A DNA stretch of 64,000 nucleotides from Hedera helix (Eukaryota; Streptophyta; Magnoliopsida; Apiales; Araliaceae), in contig OX359275.1 of assembly GCA_947179155.2 (NCBI GenBank), forward strand, positions 6,575,501 through 6,639,500, written 5' to 3'. Shown here in pieces: positions 23,487 through 35,759 of the stretch (its first letter is position 1; each line of letters begins with the position of its first letter). Position numbers and translations under genes: made by a program. The notes below the pieces were generated by a model. It was not told where the DNA came from. It searched no databases and saw nothing but the letters and a program-made list of their open reading frames with translations.

Positions 23487-23662
23487 AGAACTCCTTCTTG
23501 ATCTTCTTGTATGGACCAAAAATCACCCACACTTAGTAACACTCAAAGTGTTTTCTTCTCTAGAACTCTTACAAATGCTCTAGCTTCTCTCTATAATTTT
23601 CTCTCTCTAAAATTTAGTGAATTGAGCAAAAGAACCAACATTTGCACAAGTGTTGGACATTT

Positions 23663-23671
23663 CTATTTATA
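23663..23671 (-). promoter_or_regulatory. TATA box of the reverse gypsy LTR
   Basis: TATAAATAG on the minus strand. After removing the nested solo LTR it lies about 215 bp upstream of the donor-like site at 20498. Confidence 0.55.
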
Positions 23672-23944
23672 GAACTCTAGGATTTCACCATTAACTCTCC
23701 TAATCAACTAACATTTGTTCATTAAGGCTCTAATCTTGCTTACTATTGCTTGAATGACCCTTTGAGTGATATTTTGAATGACCATATGAATGACTAAAGT
23801 TGGTGGGGAGTTGTTAAGAACTTTGTACCCAAAATCACCAAATAAGCAAACTTCCCATCTATGTGAGGCCCAAAATTCGAAAATAACATTAAAATTCCTC
23901 CAATTTGACTTTATTTTTATGTCCTATATAATTATATAAGCATC

Positions 23945-23989
<45 letters not shown>

Positions 23990-24836
23990 CAATAGATGTA
24001 TACATATTCACATATACATACACATTGGGCTCCACTTTGGATCTTTGAATTAATTTTATTTGGACTTTGAATTACAATTGTTTGGGCTCAACAATTTAAT
24101 TCATTTGGCTACTACATTCATTCATTTAAGTCATCAACACTTGGGCTCCCAACAATTAAATCAATTGGGCTAACTATGACACTTGAAATAAAAACAAGTA
24201 TTGGGCTAGTTTAAATTAATTTGGACTCACCATATATTTTATATATGATTTATAAATTAAATCCTATAAGACTACTACATTGGGCTCATTAAATAAACAC
24301 AATAGTCTAATTACGTAATCCAATTAAACTTGTTATTTATAAGTCCATTTGACTACTTAATTGAGTTATCTTACCAAACACTATTACTTACAAATTCTTG
24401 GTTTTGTTTTGATGAAACCTTAATAGACATTAATACAAGTACTTCGACTTGATTAACTTTAATTCATTAGCTACCTCTTTCATCAACTTGGGTTTATAAT
24501 ATAGTTACCCATACACACACAGTTATTCTCACATTGGGTTATCTTTAATAATTCACTTATTTCTTCTTTGTCATTATTCATACAAGTAATTCACTTGATC
24601 ATTATTAATCTTCTTATTTGCCATTGAAGGCCAACATTTAAGCTTTATGTTTTCATCACATAAACTTCTTTTGCATTCCTTTTCCTTCTTTAGTTAATTC
24701 AAATAAATTTAATTTGCTAACTTACTACATCTCATTATACAACATAAACACATACACACATACTTCATACATCATATTTTCCTATGAATATAAATAAATA
24801 AATAAAATTAATTTCATAATTTTCCTGGTTATTACA

Positions 24837-27189
24837 TTTTGTACTACAACTACAAGAAACTAGGTTATTATATCGTAGAGTGCACCAAGGCCCTGCGAGA
24901 AGAGTTAAAGATAAAAAAGAAAAAGTCAGACCTAAAGAAGGAATACAATGGCTACAAGAAGTTTTAGAAGAGAAAGGATAAGGGTTTAGTCGCTAAAGGA
25001 TCGTGGAGCGACACAGGGAATGACTCAAGTTCTGAATCAAGTGATGATGAAGAAACCTAAGTGGCTAACTTGTGTTTAATGGCCATTGAAGCAGAGGCTA
25101 GCAACACCACTGATCGTCAAGGAGTTGACATCAGTGAGGTATTCCATTTTAACTCCCCTGATGTTGATATTAATGATTTAAGAACTGTTTTTCATGATAT
25201 TACTTTAGATCTGCATCAATATATGAAGTGGTTCAGGGTTCTATCAAAGGACCATTCTTTTCTTCAAGGGGAGAAAGAGAAAGTCGAAGTAGAGTTGGAA
25301 ATAACTCTATAAGGTACTGCTTCTCTCTCCAACCTTGAGGCTGAGAATGCAAGGTTGAGACAGATAACTGAACGTGGTGCATAGAGAGAGTTAATCTTAA
25401 CCTCTAAGATAAAAGAGTTGGAGAAGATAATTTCAATGTGGAATCAATATTATTCGTCAACGGACTCAATGATTACAAGTTATAGAGCTATCTCTGATCG
25501 ATCAAGTTTAGGATTTGGAGATTCTTTTTTAGATCCAGGTGTGGAGAAATCAATGGAGATTAACATCAATAATGCTCCTTCTTCCCATAGTGGCATTTTG
25601 TTTATGAAATCTAAAGAGGTCGCTGAGCTTACTATTCCCATCTGTCCAATCTCTATAAACCAAATTCTTGTTCCTAAGAATGATATGTCACATATTGGTT
25701 TGGGATTTGTTAAATCGCAGGGTAAACCAAAGTCTACGATCAAGCCTTAAAGAATTGCAGAGTCAAGTAAAATTAACTTTACAAACCAACCTGGCCTGAA
25801 ACATAGAGTTGACTTCTACTCTACGAGATCACTAAATCATAGAGCAGTATAAAAGTAGAGAAAGTTTCAATTAAGAAGAAAGGCTAGCAATAACTATCAT
25901 CCACATGTGTTCCCGATAAAAAGAAATCCAGGCACACATACAAGCATAGATCATATGAAGTGTTTTAATTATCATGAGTATGGACATATTGCCACATTAT
26001 GTTATCATGATGATTGCTACCCTTTCTTTATCGACATAAAATCAAGCAGATTTGGGTCCCTAAGGGTACTAACAAGCTGGATCCAAGTAGGTTTGGGTTC
26101 CAAAATAAAGATAGATTTATTTTGCAGGTAAAGAACTCCACAATTCTATCTGGTATTTTGATAGTGATGCTTAAGGCATATGATTGGCAATAAGGTTCTC
26201 CTGTCGAACTTTAGAGAAAAAGATGGGCTTGCAGTTTTCTTTGAAGATAACAATTCTGGAAACACTCGAGGATATGGCTCAACCAAAAATGGTATAGTAT
26301 CGTTTAGCAAAGTAGAATATGTTAAAGGATTAAAACACAATCTGCTAAGAATCAGTCAACTGTGCAGCAAAGGGCACCAAGTAATCTTCATCAATAACTA
26401 GTGTCAAGTCAGAGACCTAGAAAGCAACTCGTTGAAACTAACTGGAACTAGGGAAGGCAATGTGCATATGGTTAATCTCGCTGAGCTAAGTTCATCATAA
26501 ATAGCTTGCTTCTTCGCTAAAGCTTTAGAAGATGTTAGCTAGTTGTGGCATAGTAGATTATCCCACCTGAACTTCAAAAGCATGTCAAAACTTGCCACCA
26601 AAGACCTCGTCTCAAGCTTGCCAAAATGAATTTTGTCAAATCAAGACTATGCAAAGCCTACCAACTTGAAAAAGCAAACCAAGAGCTCATTTAAAAGTAA
26701 GACAATCAACTCCAATAATAGGCCCTTGAAGTTACTTCATATGAATCTCTTTGGGCCAATCCCAACTATCAGCTTTAAAGGAAAAATGTATTTATTAGTT
26801 ATCGTAGATGATTACACAAGATTCATATGAGTATTCTTTCTAAGCTTTAAGGACGAAACCAGCTTACAGTTAATCAAATTCTTCAAGCTGGTTGAAAATG
26901 AGAAGGTTAAGAAAGTTAAAGTTATAAGGAGTGATCATCAAAGAGAACTCGATTTCTCTGAGATAGATAAGTTCTATGAGGACAATGGTATATATCATAA
27001 CTTCTCAGCTCTAAGAACTCCACAGTAAAATGAAGTAGTTGAAAGGAATAACAAAACTCTTATAGAGGCATGAAGGACGCTTCTAGCAGCAGTCCAACTC
27101 CCTAAATACTTCTGGGCTTAAGCAATCAACATTGCGTGCTACACTCAGAACAAATCACTGATTCACCCCACTTAGCTTCCTATAGTGAT
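24837..27189 (+). pseudogene. pol: Ty1/copia (SIRE/Maximus-like) polyprotein remnant: gag knuckle, protease, integrase
   Basis: This is a heavily mutated forward copia frame. It opens with a degenerate gag zinc knuckle (24845-24890) and an acidic/serine segment, then a second knuckle-like stretch (CFNYHEYGHIATLC, near 25958). Next comes a KQIWVPKG-like segment, a protease region (WYFDSDA, with Asp where a glycine is expected), the pre-integrase motif (VKGLKHNLLRISQLCSKGH; LWHSRLSHLN) and the integrase core. In the core the first catalytic Asp position reads Asn (LHMNLFGP, near 26744). The second Asp (IRSDHQREL) and the Glu (NEVVERNNKTL) remain. Many stops occur. It is cut on the left by the reverse gypsy LTR (24836) and on the right by the LARD-like element at about 27190. 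RT and RNase H resume at 55927. Confidence 0.82.
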
Positions 27190-27289
27190 AATCGATTTGA
27201 ACCTGGTGTCACACTATTCGATTTATATATGGTGAGAAGGTGATTCTTTTCTCATAATATATAGGATAGGTAGAGAATATTAAGATAAG

Positions 27290-27445
27290 TACGTGTTCTT
27301 AAAACTCAGACTGATGGTAAGTTCGTGACTCATAATTGTATGGTGGAACCCCTCAGCAAATGGAGGATTTTGGTCTGACTAGGATAAATTTCTCAACCCA
27401 TATGATTGTGGTAAGTTCCTGAACCCCTAATGTGTGGTAAGTTTG
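27290..27445 (+). repeat. Leader repeat with TGGTAAGTTC units
   Basis: Units of the form ACTCATA..TGGTAAGTTC are repeated here, with AGCAAATGG and CTGACTAGGA between them. Homologous copies are at 2504-2650, 3366-3545 and, on the minus strand, 11165-11030. Confidence 0.75.
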
Positions 27446-28177
27446 ATGAATAGTGAGTATGGGTAGAGTTAATTAGCAAGATTAGACTTATACTATATGT
27501 AGTTATTAAGCTGAAAAAGAATGCGGAGGAGAAATTTGAGGTTTTTTGAGGTTTTAGGATATTCCAAATCTTCTAGCTATGCTAGACTTTGAAATTCTTA
27601 AAATCGTGCTAAATTCGCACTTCTGTGCTTTTGAAAATGTCAAAATATGTTTTAGTAATAATTAATGCATTTAGTGCAAAGATGATAAACGATAGAGTCA
27701 TCAATGCAGAGTAACCTAGTGTTGGATGTTTAAAGCCCACTATGGTATGATGTAGTATGACGAAGTCATAAAATATTTTTTAGTATTTTAAAACGTTTAA
27801 AGAAGAGTCTATGCTAATTGTTTCGGCTAGACAAATTGATTTAAAAATATCAAAATGTATTTATAAAATCATCATGCGCCATTAATGCGAAGATGAAAAA
27901 GACGGAATCCTCAACGCACTGTTGCAACGTTGCGGTATCATGAAGTCCTAAAAATAAATTTCAGTTATTTTAACTAATCTAAAATGATTTTTAGTTTGTA
28001 ATATACGAACAGTTTAATGACATGAGTCTATGTCATTTATTTTGATAGGACATTTTTGGTCAAAAATGGTTCAAGTTGTATTTCCAATCCAAATTATTCT
28101 GGTGCGGAATTTGGTAGTAAGTCTGAGGTGAACAAGTGCAAGAAATAAGTATATTCTGTCAGCTAAAGCAAATATAT

Positions 28178-28490
28178 CACTACAAGAAAAATGTACATCA
28201 GCGACCAAAACTTTCTACGACCGCAAAATCCGTCGCTAATACTAAGTTTTAGCGACAGCTTCCAGCGACCGATTATGAAGGTCGTTGCTAATACTAATAG
28301 CGACCGCTTCCGGTCGTTATTATCGGTCGCAAATACAAAATATGTCACCAAAAAAGCGCAGGAATTTTGGCGCCATAATTAGCGACCGATATCAGTCGCT
28401 GAGGCGGTCGTTAATGTATCAGCGACCGAATATGCGGTCGCTAAAAGTGCCAACGCATTAAAAAAAAATAGCGACCGAAAGCGGTCGTTG
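28178..28490 (+). repeat. Left CACTA terminus and subterminal repeats
   Basis: The terminal inverted repeat is followed by many direct and inverted copies of AGCGACCG and its variants. In the family these motifs are bound by the TnpA protein. The longer form is AGCGACCGAATNCGGTCGCT, a palindrome. Confidence 0.9.
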
Positions 28491-28929
28491 TTATGTTCAG
28501 ACCTAATATCCGCCGCACGGGAACACAGAAACAGAAAGAGAAAGAAAACAGAAAGAGAAAGAGAAAGGGAGAAAGAAGAAGGGAGAAGAGAATAAAGGAA
28601 GAAGAGAATAAAGAGAAGAGAGAGAGGAGAGAGGAGAAGACTTCTCCCCGCCGACGGCCGCCCCCTCTTCCCTTGCCGGAACCTCCCGCCTCCTGCCAGT
28701 CGCCACCGTGACAGCCTCGCTAGACGCCACCCCTGCCGGAAAAGGTAAACCGTATATATTTATTCTATTTCCGATATGCAATATGTTTGATTTAGCTAAT
28801 ATAATTCATGTGATAATATTATGCACTAATATTTGTCCTCATTTTGTCATTATTAAAAATTGTAAAAACACTATGCATTATTATTTATCCTCATATGATA
28901 ATATTATGCACTACTATTTTTCCTCATAA
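28491..28929 (+). other. CACTA 5' non-coding region
   Basis: A purine (AGA/GAAA) run at 28525-28645 is followed by a C-rich stretch at 28645-28740. Short frames on both strands here are low-complexity and not convincing. The position fits a promoter and 5' leader. Confidence 0.45.
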
Positions 28930-29795
28930 TACAAAATAATGTAATATAATATCATTCAAATTAATATAAAATAATATTACAAAATAAATAAAATAATATT
29001 ATGAAATAAATAAATATAATATCACATAAAATAAATACAACAAACTATAATAAAGAAAAATAGTATAATAAACATAATATAATATAATATCATTCAAATT
29101 AGTATAAAATGATATAATATATAAAAATAATATAATATAATATCATTCAAAATTATACAAAATAATATTATGGAATAAATAAATATAATTTAATATAAAA
29201 TAATACAAACAAATATAATGGAGAAACATAATACAAAATAATATAACAAATATAATATAATATCATTCAAATTAATATAAAATAAAGAAATATAATATCA
29301 TTCAAAATTATATTATAAAATAAATAAAAATAATATAATATATTATAATATATAGAAAAATAATATAATATCATTTAAAATAATACAAAATAATATTATG
29401 AAATAAATAAATATAATATAATATAAAATAATACAAACAAATATAATAGAGAAAAGTAATATAAAAAACATAATATAATATAATATAATAGCATTCAAAT
29501 TAATATAAAATAATATAATATAATATAAATAAAAATAATGTAATATAATATCATTCAAAATTATACAAAATAATATTATAATATAAATAAATATAATATA
29601 GTATAAAATAATACAAAAAAATATAATAAAGATAAATAATACAAAATAATAAAAATATAATATATTATTAAAATAATATAATATAATATCATTCAAATTA
29701 ATATAAAATAAAGAACTATAATATAATATTATTCAAAATAATATTATAAAATAAATAAAAATAAGATAATATATATAAAAATAATATAAAATAAA
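28930..29795. repeat. AT-rich tandem repeat block in CACTA
   Basis: Diverged copies of AAATAATATAATATAATATC with ATTCAAATTAATATAAAATAA run for about 860 bp. The 117-codon minus frame across it is an isoleucine/tyrosine artefact. Confidence 0.85.
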
Positions 29796-29869
29796 TATTG
29801 GCAGCTTAGAAACCCGTTTAAGATTCACTTATGAGGAGTGAATCTTGAATAGTCCCCGTTTTGGGACTG

Positions 29870-30111
29870 TTCTTGTATGTTTCGCTCCCACTTAGGCCGG
29901 TGTCAATGAGTTAAGCGAATTTATCTGTTTGTTCTAAAGAAATTTTGGTTTGTTTATCTTCTATTGTTCTCCGGGTGCATACTTAGATTGTGTGAATCAT
30001 AGTCTATTTCGTGTACTTGGAGACTAATGGTAGATGCTGCCGAAATTTCTTTAGAACAAACACATGCATTTATTTAAAGTCGTTGACATTAGTGGGACTC
30101 ACATACAAGAA
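29870..30111 (+). other. Long imperfect stem-loop upstream of the CACTA transposase
   Basis: The arms 29870-29945 and 30111-30043 pair over about 70 bp. They include a perfect 19-bp match (29927-29945 with 30061-30043) and TTCTTGTATGT with ACATACAAGAA at the open end. A smaller perfect hairpin, AAGATTCACT..AGTGAATCTT, sits at 29820-29846. Confidence 0.7.
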
Positions 30112-30244
30112 TGGGATAGAAGCCTGACCGGTGTAATAAGGGTGGAGACGTATTTAGGTAGAAAACATGCATTATACCTATACATTTTTAATAAGTAGAT
30201 TTAATGAATACAAAAAATCTTGTCAAAATAGGTACCATACTATT

Positions 30245-33200
30245 ATGGATTTATATTCAGACCGTAGTTGGATGAGGCGATGAAAGTCACGCGGGCAGAT
30301 AGGTGCTACAGCTGAATTTAGAACTGGTTGTCAAGTGTTTTTGGATTACGCATATAGCTAGAAAGAATGTGTCAACGCTCAGAACAAGATAAGATGTCCT
30401 TGTTTGAAGTGTAAGACTGTCAATTATGCGGACAGAGATATAGTCACCTATCATTTACTTGTTAATGGGTTCATGAAAAATTATGAAGAATGTTGGTTGG
30501 CACATGGACAGAAAAGAGAGCGTGTCAATGCATGGATACATAATCCAGCAGACAGTAGTACCCATCGTATGAATGACATGGTTCATGATATTGCTGGGCC
30601 AAATTTTGATTGGGAACAAGATATAGATCAACTTATGAATTCTGATGTCAAAGTGTTCTCTAAGTTATTAGAGGAGGGATGCGAACCGTTGTGGCCTGGT
30701 TGCTCAAAGCAAACTACATTGTCTGTAGTGGCGACGTTACTTAACATCAAGGCTGATCACAACATGAGTCATGCGTGTTTTGAGTAGCTATTAAAGGCCA
30801 TTAAGAGTATGTTACCTGACGGTGAAAAATTGCCCGATAACTATTACTTTTGCAAGAAAATGGTGAAGAAGTTGGGTCTTTGATACTAGAAGATCGATGC
30901 ATGTCCGAACGATTGCATGTTATTTTATAAGGAAAATGAACAGAAGACAAAGTGCACGTTGTGCAGTCATGATCGGTTTAAGCCTAATAAAGAGGGTGTG
31001 ACTACAAAAAAGACAAATATACCTTTTAAGATTTTAAGGTATTTTCCAATTACACATTGGCTGCAAAGATTGTACATGTCTTCAAGAACAGCTGAACACA
31101 TGACTTGGCATGCGAGATCTCCAACTAAAGGTGGGGAACTTAATCATCCTGCAGATGGGAAGGCTTGGAAAGAATTCAACTTAACACATCCGGGGTTTGC
31201 ATTAGAACCAAGAAATGTGAGACTTGGATTGTCAACCGATGGTTTCAACCCTTTCGGCCACTCAGCTGTTTCGTACTCCTGCTGGCCTGTGATAGTGACT
31301 CCATACAACTTGCCTCCTTGGATGTGTATGAAACAACCATACTTGTTTCTTTCACATATGATTTCTGGTCCCAAGAGTCCTGGAAAGAATCTAGATGTTT
31401 ACTTGAGACCTCTTATAGACGAGTTGAAGGTATTGTGGGAGGATGGAATACAGACTTGGGATGTTTCGACCAAAACAAATTTTAATCTTCGGGTAGCAAT
31501 TATGTGGACTATTAGTGATTTTCCTGCTTATGGTATGTTATCTGGATGGAGTACAAACGGGAAGATGTCTTGTCCATATTGTCTAAAGCATACAAAGTCT
31601 TTTAATCTACCACATGGTCGGAAGCCCTGCTGGTTTGACTGTCATCATCGTTTCTTGCTGATACATCACCCTTTTCGAAGAAATAGAGAAAATTTTAAAA
31701 AAGGAAAAGTAGAGAAAGATATGTCCGTAGGACGATTGTCTGGGACGGAGGTGCGTGACCGTGTGATGAGATTGCCAGTAATCCCATTTGGTAAAAGTGT
31801 TGCCTCAGCAACAATCAATGGGTTTAGTGAGTCTCACAATTGGGTTCGGAGAAGCATATTTTGGGAACTATCTTATTGGTCTACAAACTTGATTCGTCAC
31901 AATCTAGATGTAATGCATATTGAGAAGAATGTGTTTGACAATGTATTTAACACCGTGATGGGTGTTAAGGGCAAGACGAAAGATAATGATAAAGCACAGT
32001 TGGATATGAAAGATATTTGTAAACGTCCTGGTTTAGAGTTTTATGAATCACCTAATGGAAAGATTGTCAAACCGCATGCAAAATACACATTGTCCAAGAA
32101 GCAGGTTGAAGATGTGTGTGCATGGATCAAGTCTCTGAAACTACCAGATGGATATGCGTCAAACATTGTAAGGTGTGTTACAGGTGATAAAATACAAGGG
32201 ATGAAGAGTCATGATTGTCACGTGTTCATGGAGAGACTCTTGCCAATAGCATTTCGAGACTTGCTTGATAAACCAATATGGGATGTTTTGAGTGAGCTTA
32301 GTCATTTCTTCAAAAGGATATGTTCAAAAACGTTAAGTGAAAATGACATGGAAATAGTTGAGAAGAGCATCATTGAGATCACGTGTAAGTTTGAAAAAAT
32401 ATTTCCACCAGGGTTTTTTGACTCCATGGAGCATATGCAAATTTATCTACCCTATAAAGCTCGTGTTGGTGGTCCAGTTCAATACAGATGGATGTATCCT
32501 TTCGAGAGGGTGATGGGAAACCTGAAGAGGAAGGTTAAAAATAGAGCTTATGTCGAGGGGTCGATATGTGAAGCATACAGTTTTGATGAGATATCTACGT
32601 TTGTATCAGGCTATTTTCCCGATGAAGTTTTGACAAAGACCAATCGAGTTCTAAGACATGATGATGGGGGGAACGTTGAACTAAACGGTCGACTTTCTGT
32701 ATTTGGTCTACCTGGTCGCGCTTATAGAAAAGAAAAATGCATATTCCTCTTTGAAGCAGAATTACATGCTGCACATACTTACATTCTTCTCAATTGCGAG
32801 GAGATTGAGGGATTGGTGAGGTATGCATGTAAAACTCATATTTAGCTTAATCTCATTGATGTACACTGTAATCTTATATATATTGTTTCATATATATAAT
32901 ATATCTGTAGATCATTCGATGCTGAGTTAAGAACAAATCAGCACGGCATAACTGATAAAGATATTGAACTAAATTGGGATCAAAACTTTGCAAAATGGAT
33001 AAAGGATAAAGTAAGTTATTTAACTTAATTAAGTCATTTTATTTAATTTATGAAACACTTATTCACAATGTCTTAAACAATTTTAGGCTCTTAATGATAA
33101 TACAATTCCTTCAAATTTACAAGTCTTAGCCATGGGCCCAGATAGGGACCAAATCACTCGTAATGGTTATAAAGTAAATGACTATGATTTTCATATAAAG

Positions 33201-33829
33201 ATATACACCATCGGTAAAAGAATAACCAATACTGGAGTGTTTGTTCAAGGAGATTGCTACAATGAAGTTGGTCGTGCCTTTTATGGGGAGTTGGAAGAAA
33301 TCATTGAGTTGTCGTACAAGGGTACATACGGAGGTCAGATTAATCTGTTTAAATGTCGTTGGTTTGATTCAAAAAAAGGGATACGTGTCGATCGACATGG
33401 AATTGTCGATATTGACCTCAACAAAAGGACATATATAAATGCACCATTTGTGTTGCCAACTCAAATACAACAAGTATATTATACTCGTACTCCTATTCGG
33501 AAAAGGGATAGAACGCCTAAAGATTGGCAAGTTGTCATTCATACTCCTGCGCGCATTCGTGTCCAATTAGTAGAGGGAGAAGTCTACCAATAGGAGACGT
33601 TACATAACCCTCCTATAATAAATCTCGATGACAACAATCAACTCAACAATTTAGAGGGTGGAGGTGAGGATGATGAATTGGATCCCGATTCAGTATAACA
33701 CTTAGATGACAGTGATACTGAGGAGGAAGAGTTATTAAGTGACAATGACACCGATTCTGAAGTAGGAGATGGTTATGAATCTCCACATATTGTTGAAGAG
33801 GATTCAGAATCTGACAGCGAATTTCATTA
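30245..33829 (+). pseudogene. CACTA transposase (TNP2/TnpD type) with nonsense codons
   Basis: A continuous frame begins at ATG 30245 (MDLYSDRSWMRR). It carries the transposase-associated domain (CPCLKCKTVNY..HLLVNGFMKNYEECW), interrupted by in-frame stops at 30281, 30359, 30785, 30881 and 30887. The next 642 codons (30917-32845) are intact. They hold the TNP2 DDE transposase domain, with STDGFNPFG near residue 106, a GKNLDVYLRPLIDEL segment near 156 and LDVMHIEKNV near 330, then a DUF4218-like region (about 430-560). Likely introns are 32821-32910 (GTATGC..CTGTAG) and 33010-33086. The phase across the second does not match, suggesting a 1-nt indel. The last exon (33087-33593) has a DUF4216-like domain (YKGTYGGQINLFKCRWFDS), then an acidic tail with two further stops. 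It would cut and join transposon ends in the nucleus. Confidence 0.88.
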
Positions 33830-33972
33830 AAATGTATGTTTACTTTAATTTGTATTCTGTAGAGTTATATATAAATGTTTACTCAATATTATTGACTTGT
33901 TGTATATACACGCATTTTATTTCAGTCGCTATTATTATGTAAGTCACATTAATATGTCATTTTTTTTAATAG

Positions 33973-35449
33973 ATGGCATTTTCAGCATCAGGAAGAAAAC
34001 GCGGTTTAGGCCGGGGTCCAAATCAAATACCGAATGCGCCAACTAATCCAAACGAGCATATTGTATTACAGATTCGCCCTGATCCTACCAACACGTAAGT
34101 TATTAACCGTATAGTAATATTAAACTCAGCAATAATATTATTGTATATACTAATGTAAATTATTCTATATTTCAGAGATTTTGCAGCTGTTAGGGTTGTG
34201 AAATGTATTTCACAGTTATGCCTACAAAACTAGCCTACCCCATCTATTACGTGGGCTAGCACACCGCTAGCCTATAAGGAGGCCTGTTGGCAGGAGTTCC
34301 AAGTATTTATTTTTTTGTAATTTGTAATTATTCTATTGAAATATTCTAATGTTTATTTTAATGTTATTATTGTATTTTTATTTCAGAAAAGATACAAGTG
34401 GGAAGATTCACAGACAGGGGTTATGCAGACACTATTCTGGCAAAAGTGTGTTATCCGCACCAAAGACAACATAAAGAATGAGCGGGAAAAGGCACTATAT
34501 AATGCCGGCGTAGACCATCCTGGCCAGGCTGCGGAGTATATGCATGAGTACAGCCCGTGGTGGTGCTCGCGCGATATATGGGTTGAGATGTGCCAACAGT
34601 GGCAGAGTGACGAATGGGCGAAGAAAGGGAGGATTGCCGCCAGGAACAGATCCGCAGGTGTAGCTGAATGGGAAAAGGCAAAGGGTACATACAAAGGCGG
34701 TAGTATATCACAGGCGCAACATTTCATGGATAGGGAGGTACAGAGTTCGTCAAATTTACTTTCTTCATATATTTATGGATAGTATTTATTTGCATGACTA
34801 ATATATTTATACACTTGTCATATTTGTAGTCATCTAGTAGGTCTAGAGGTCAGACTATCAATTGGTTAGATGTGTACGTGGCCACTCGTGATGGTCTGCC
34901 TGATGCTATACAGATGCGGGTAATTAAGTTTTTTTAACGTTACATGTTTATACATTAATTTTGACGTTACATTTAACTATTCAATGTATTACTTAATTAC
35001 AGGACATTTACAACCAACTAATGGATGAGCGGTATCCCCCTGGTAATGGTCGCCCGCCGATTGATCAAGAGTTGTGAGAAAGGGCATTGGTTGTCAAGAA
35101 AAACTTTGTTAATGGCCAAGGGCAGCGAAGACGGCCGAGTATTACTGCCTCTTGCAGCTCTGGTAGCCAGTCTACCCAAGCATCATACAATCCGACGCCA
35201 CATAATGCTGCGGACTGTGTTAGAGCCATATGCAAAGATCCTTCACTTTTACGTCAACTGCAAGATCATTTGAAAGCGTTGAGCCCTGATTCATTAGCGG
35301 ATGCGGTGGCGACAGCAGCAAGTCAACCGGACCAGGAGGAGGAGATTGAGCAAGACGAGGTAATATTATTACTTAATGCACCAAATTAATCAGTCAATAA
35401 TACTATCTTGAACGTGTTTCTTTTTTTGTTACAGGAACGTGGCAGTTAG
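33973..35449 (+). pseudogene. TnpA-like CACTA accessory protein (Transposase_24/Ptta type), six exons, two stops
   Basis: GT-AG exons in consistent phase are 33973-34094, 34176-34302, 34387-34737, 34830-34919, 35003-35359 and 35435-35449, about 353 codons. It starts MAFSASGRKRGLGRG, a basic N-terminus. Exon 3 has the signature of the plant Ptta/En/Spm transposase family, with QRYKW-like KRYKWEDS, then CSRDIWVEMCQQW and SDEWAKKGRIAARNR. The C-terminal part is polar and acidic (DQEEEIEQDE). In-frame stops are TAG at 34231 and TGA at 35075. In En/Spm the TnpA protein binds the subterminal repeats, which are abundant in this element. Function is assigned from family and context. Confidence 0.8.
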
Positions 35450-35759
35450 CTAGATCGATGAAGCTTGGTGAGCTACATATCGTTCTTAGCTTTTTTATTT
35501 TATTCATGCTATTGTGTTACACATGCACGGTTGGATTTTTATCCTATTGTATATATTTATGTACTAAGATTTGATTAGATATTGGTTTTATATTTATTTG
35601 AAATGTATGTTATTTCATTTGGTTAGAATTTGATATTTGGTTGGAGATCTCAATTAGATCGTTTATATATCTGTTGTGTTGTGTTGGGATGTGTTTGACT
35701 GGAAAAGAAATTTTTGGGAATCGAAAAAAACAAAAAAAACTTTTTTTCTGAAAAGAATA
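35450..35759 (+). other. CACTA 3' non-coding region
   Basis: AT-rich sequence lies between the TnpA-like stop codon and the right subterminal repeats. I see no further feature in it. Confidence 0.5.

Larger units (their letters stand above)
8786..24836 (-). mobile_element. Reverse-strand Ty3/gypsy element, 5' half, heavily nested
   Basis: Read on the minus strand, the order is 5' LTR (24836 down to 14219), PBS, long leader, and gag running to 8786 where the LARD interrupts it. The remainder (protease to 3' LTR) would lie beyond the LARD, left of the window. The element landed in the gag region of a copia element that resumes at 24837. It was later hit by two solo LTRs and a Helitron. It has stops and frameshifts in gag, so it is old. 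It may be a relative of the helper for the LARDs, because PBS-proximal and leader sequences are shared. Confidence 0.8.
14219..24836 (-). repeat. 5' LTR of the reverse gypsy element, split by two solo LTRs
   Basis: On the minus strand it starts TGTAATAACCAGG (24836) and ends GGGGGCGTCACA (14219). Removing the nested solo LTRs leaves about 3.98 kb. It carries a TATAAATAG box (23671-23663), a donor-like site AAG|GTTTAAAAG (20499/20498), an AT-rich hairpin array (19830-19180), a GC-rich island (19960-19860) and the acceptor block ending TTTTTCAG at 14490. The 20536 solo LTR sits in its putative first exon. Confidence 0.8.

Noticed and set aside
28493..28781. Overlapping charged/proline frames on both strands near the CACTA left end
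   Set aside because: They arise from purine-rich and C-rich simple sequence. No domain, and the location fits a 5' leader.
29343..29696. 117-codon Ile/Tyr frame on the minus strand
   Set aside because: Artefact of the AT-rich tandem repeat block in the CACTA element.
34383..34711. Minus-strand frames over the TnpA-like exon
   Set aside because: Antisense shadows; the plus strand has a consistent six-exon model in phase.
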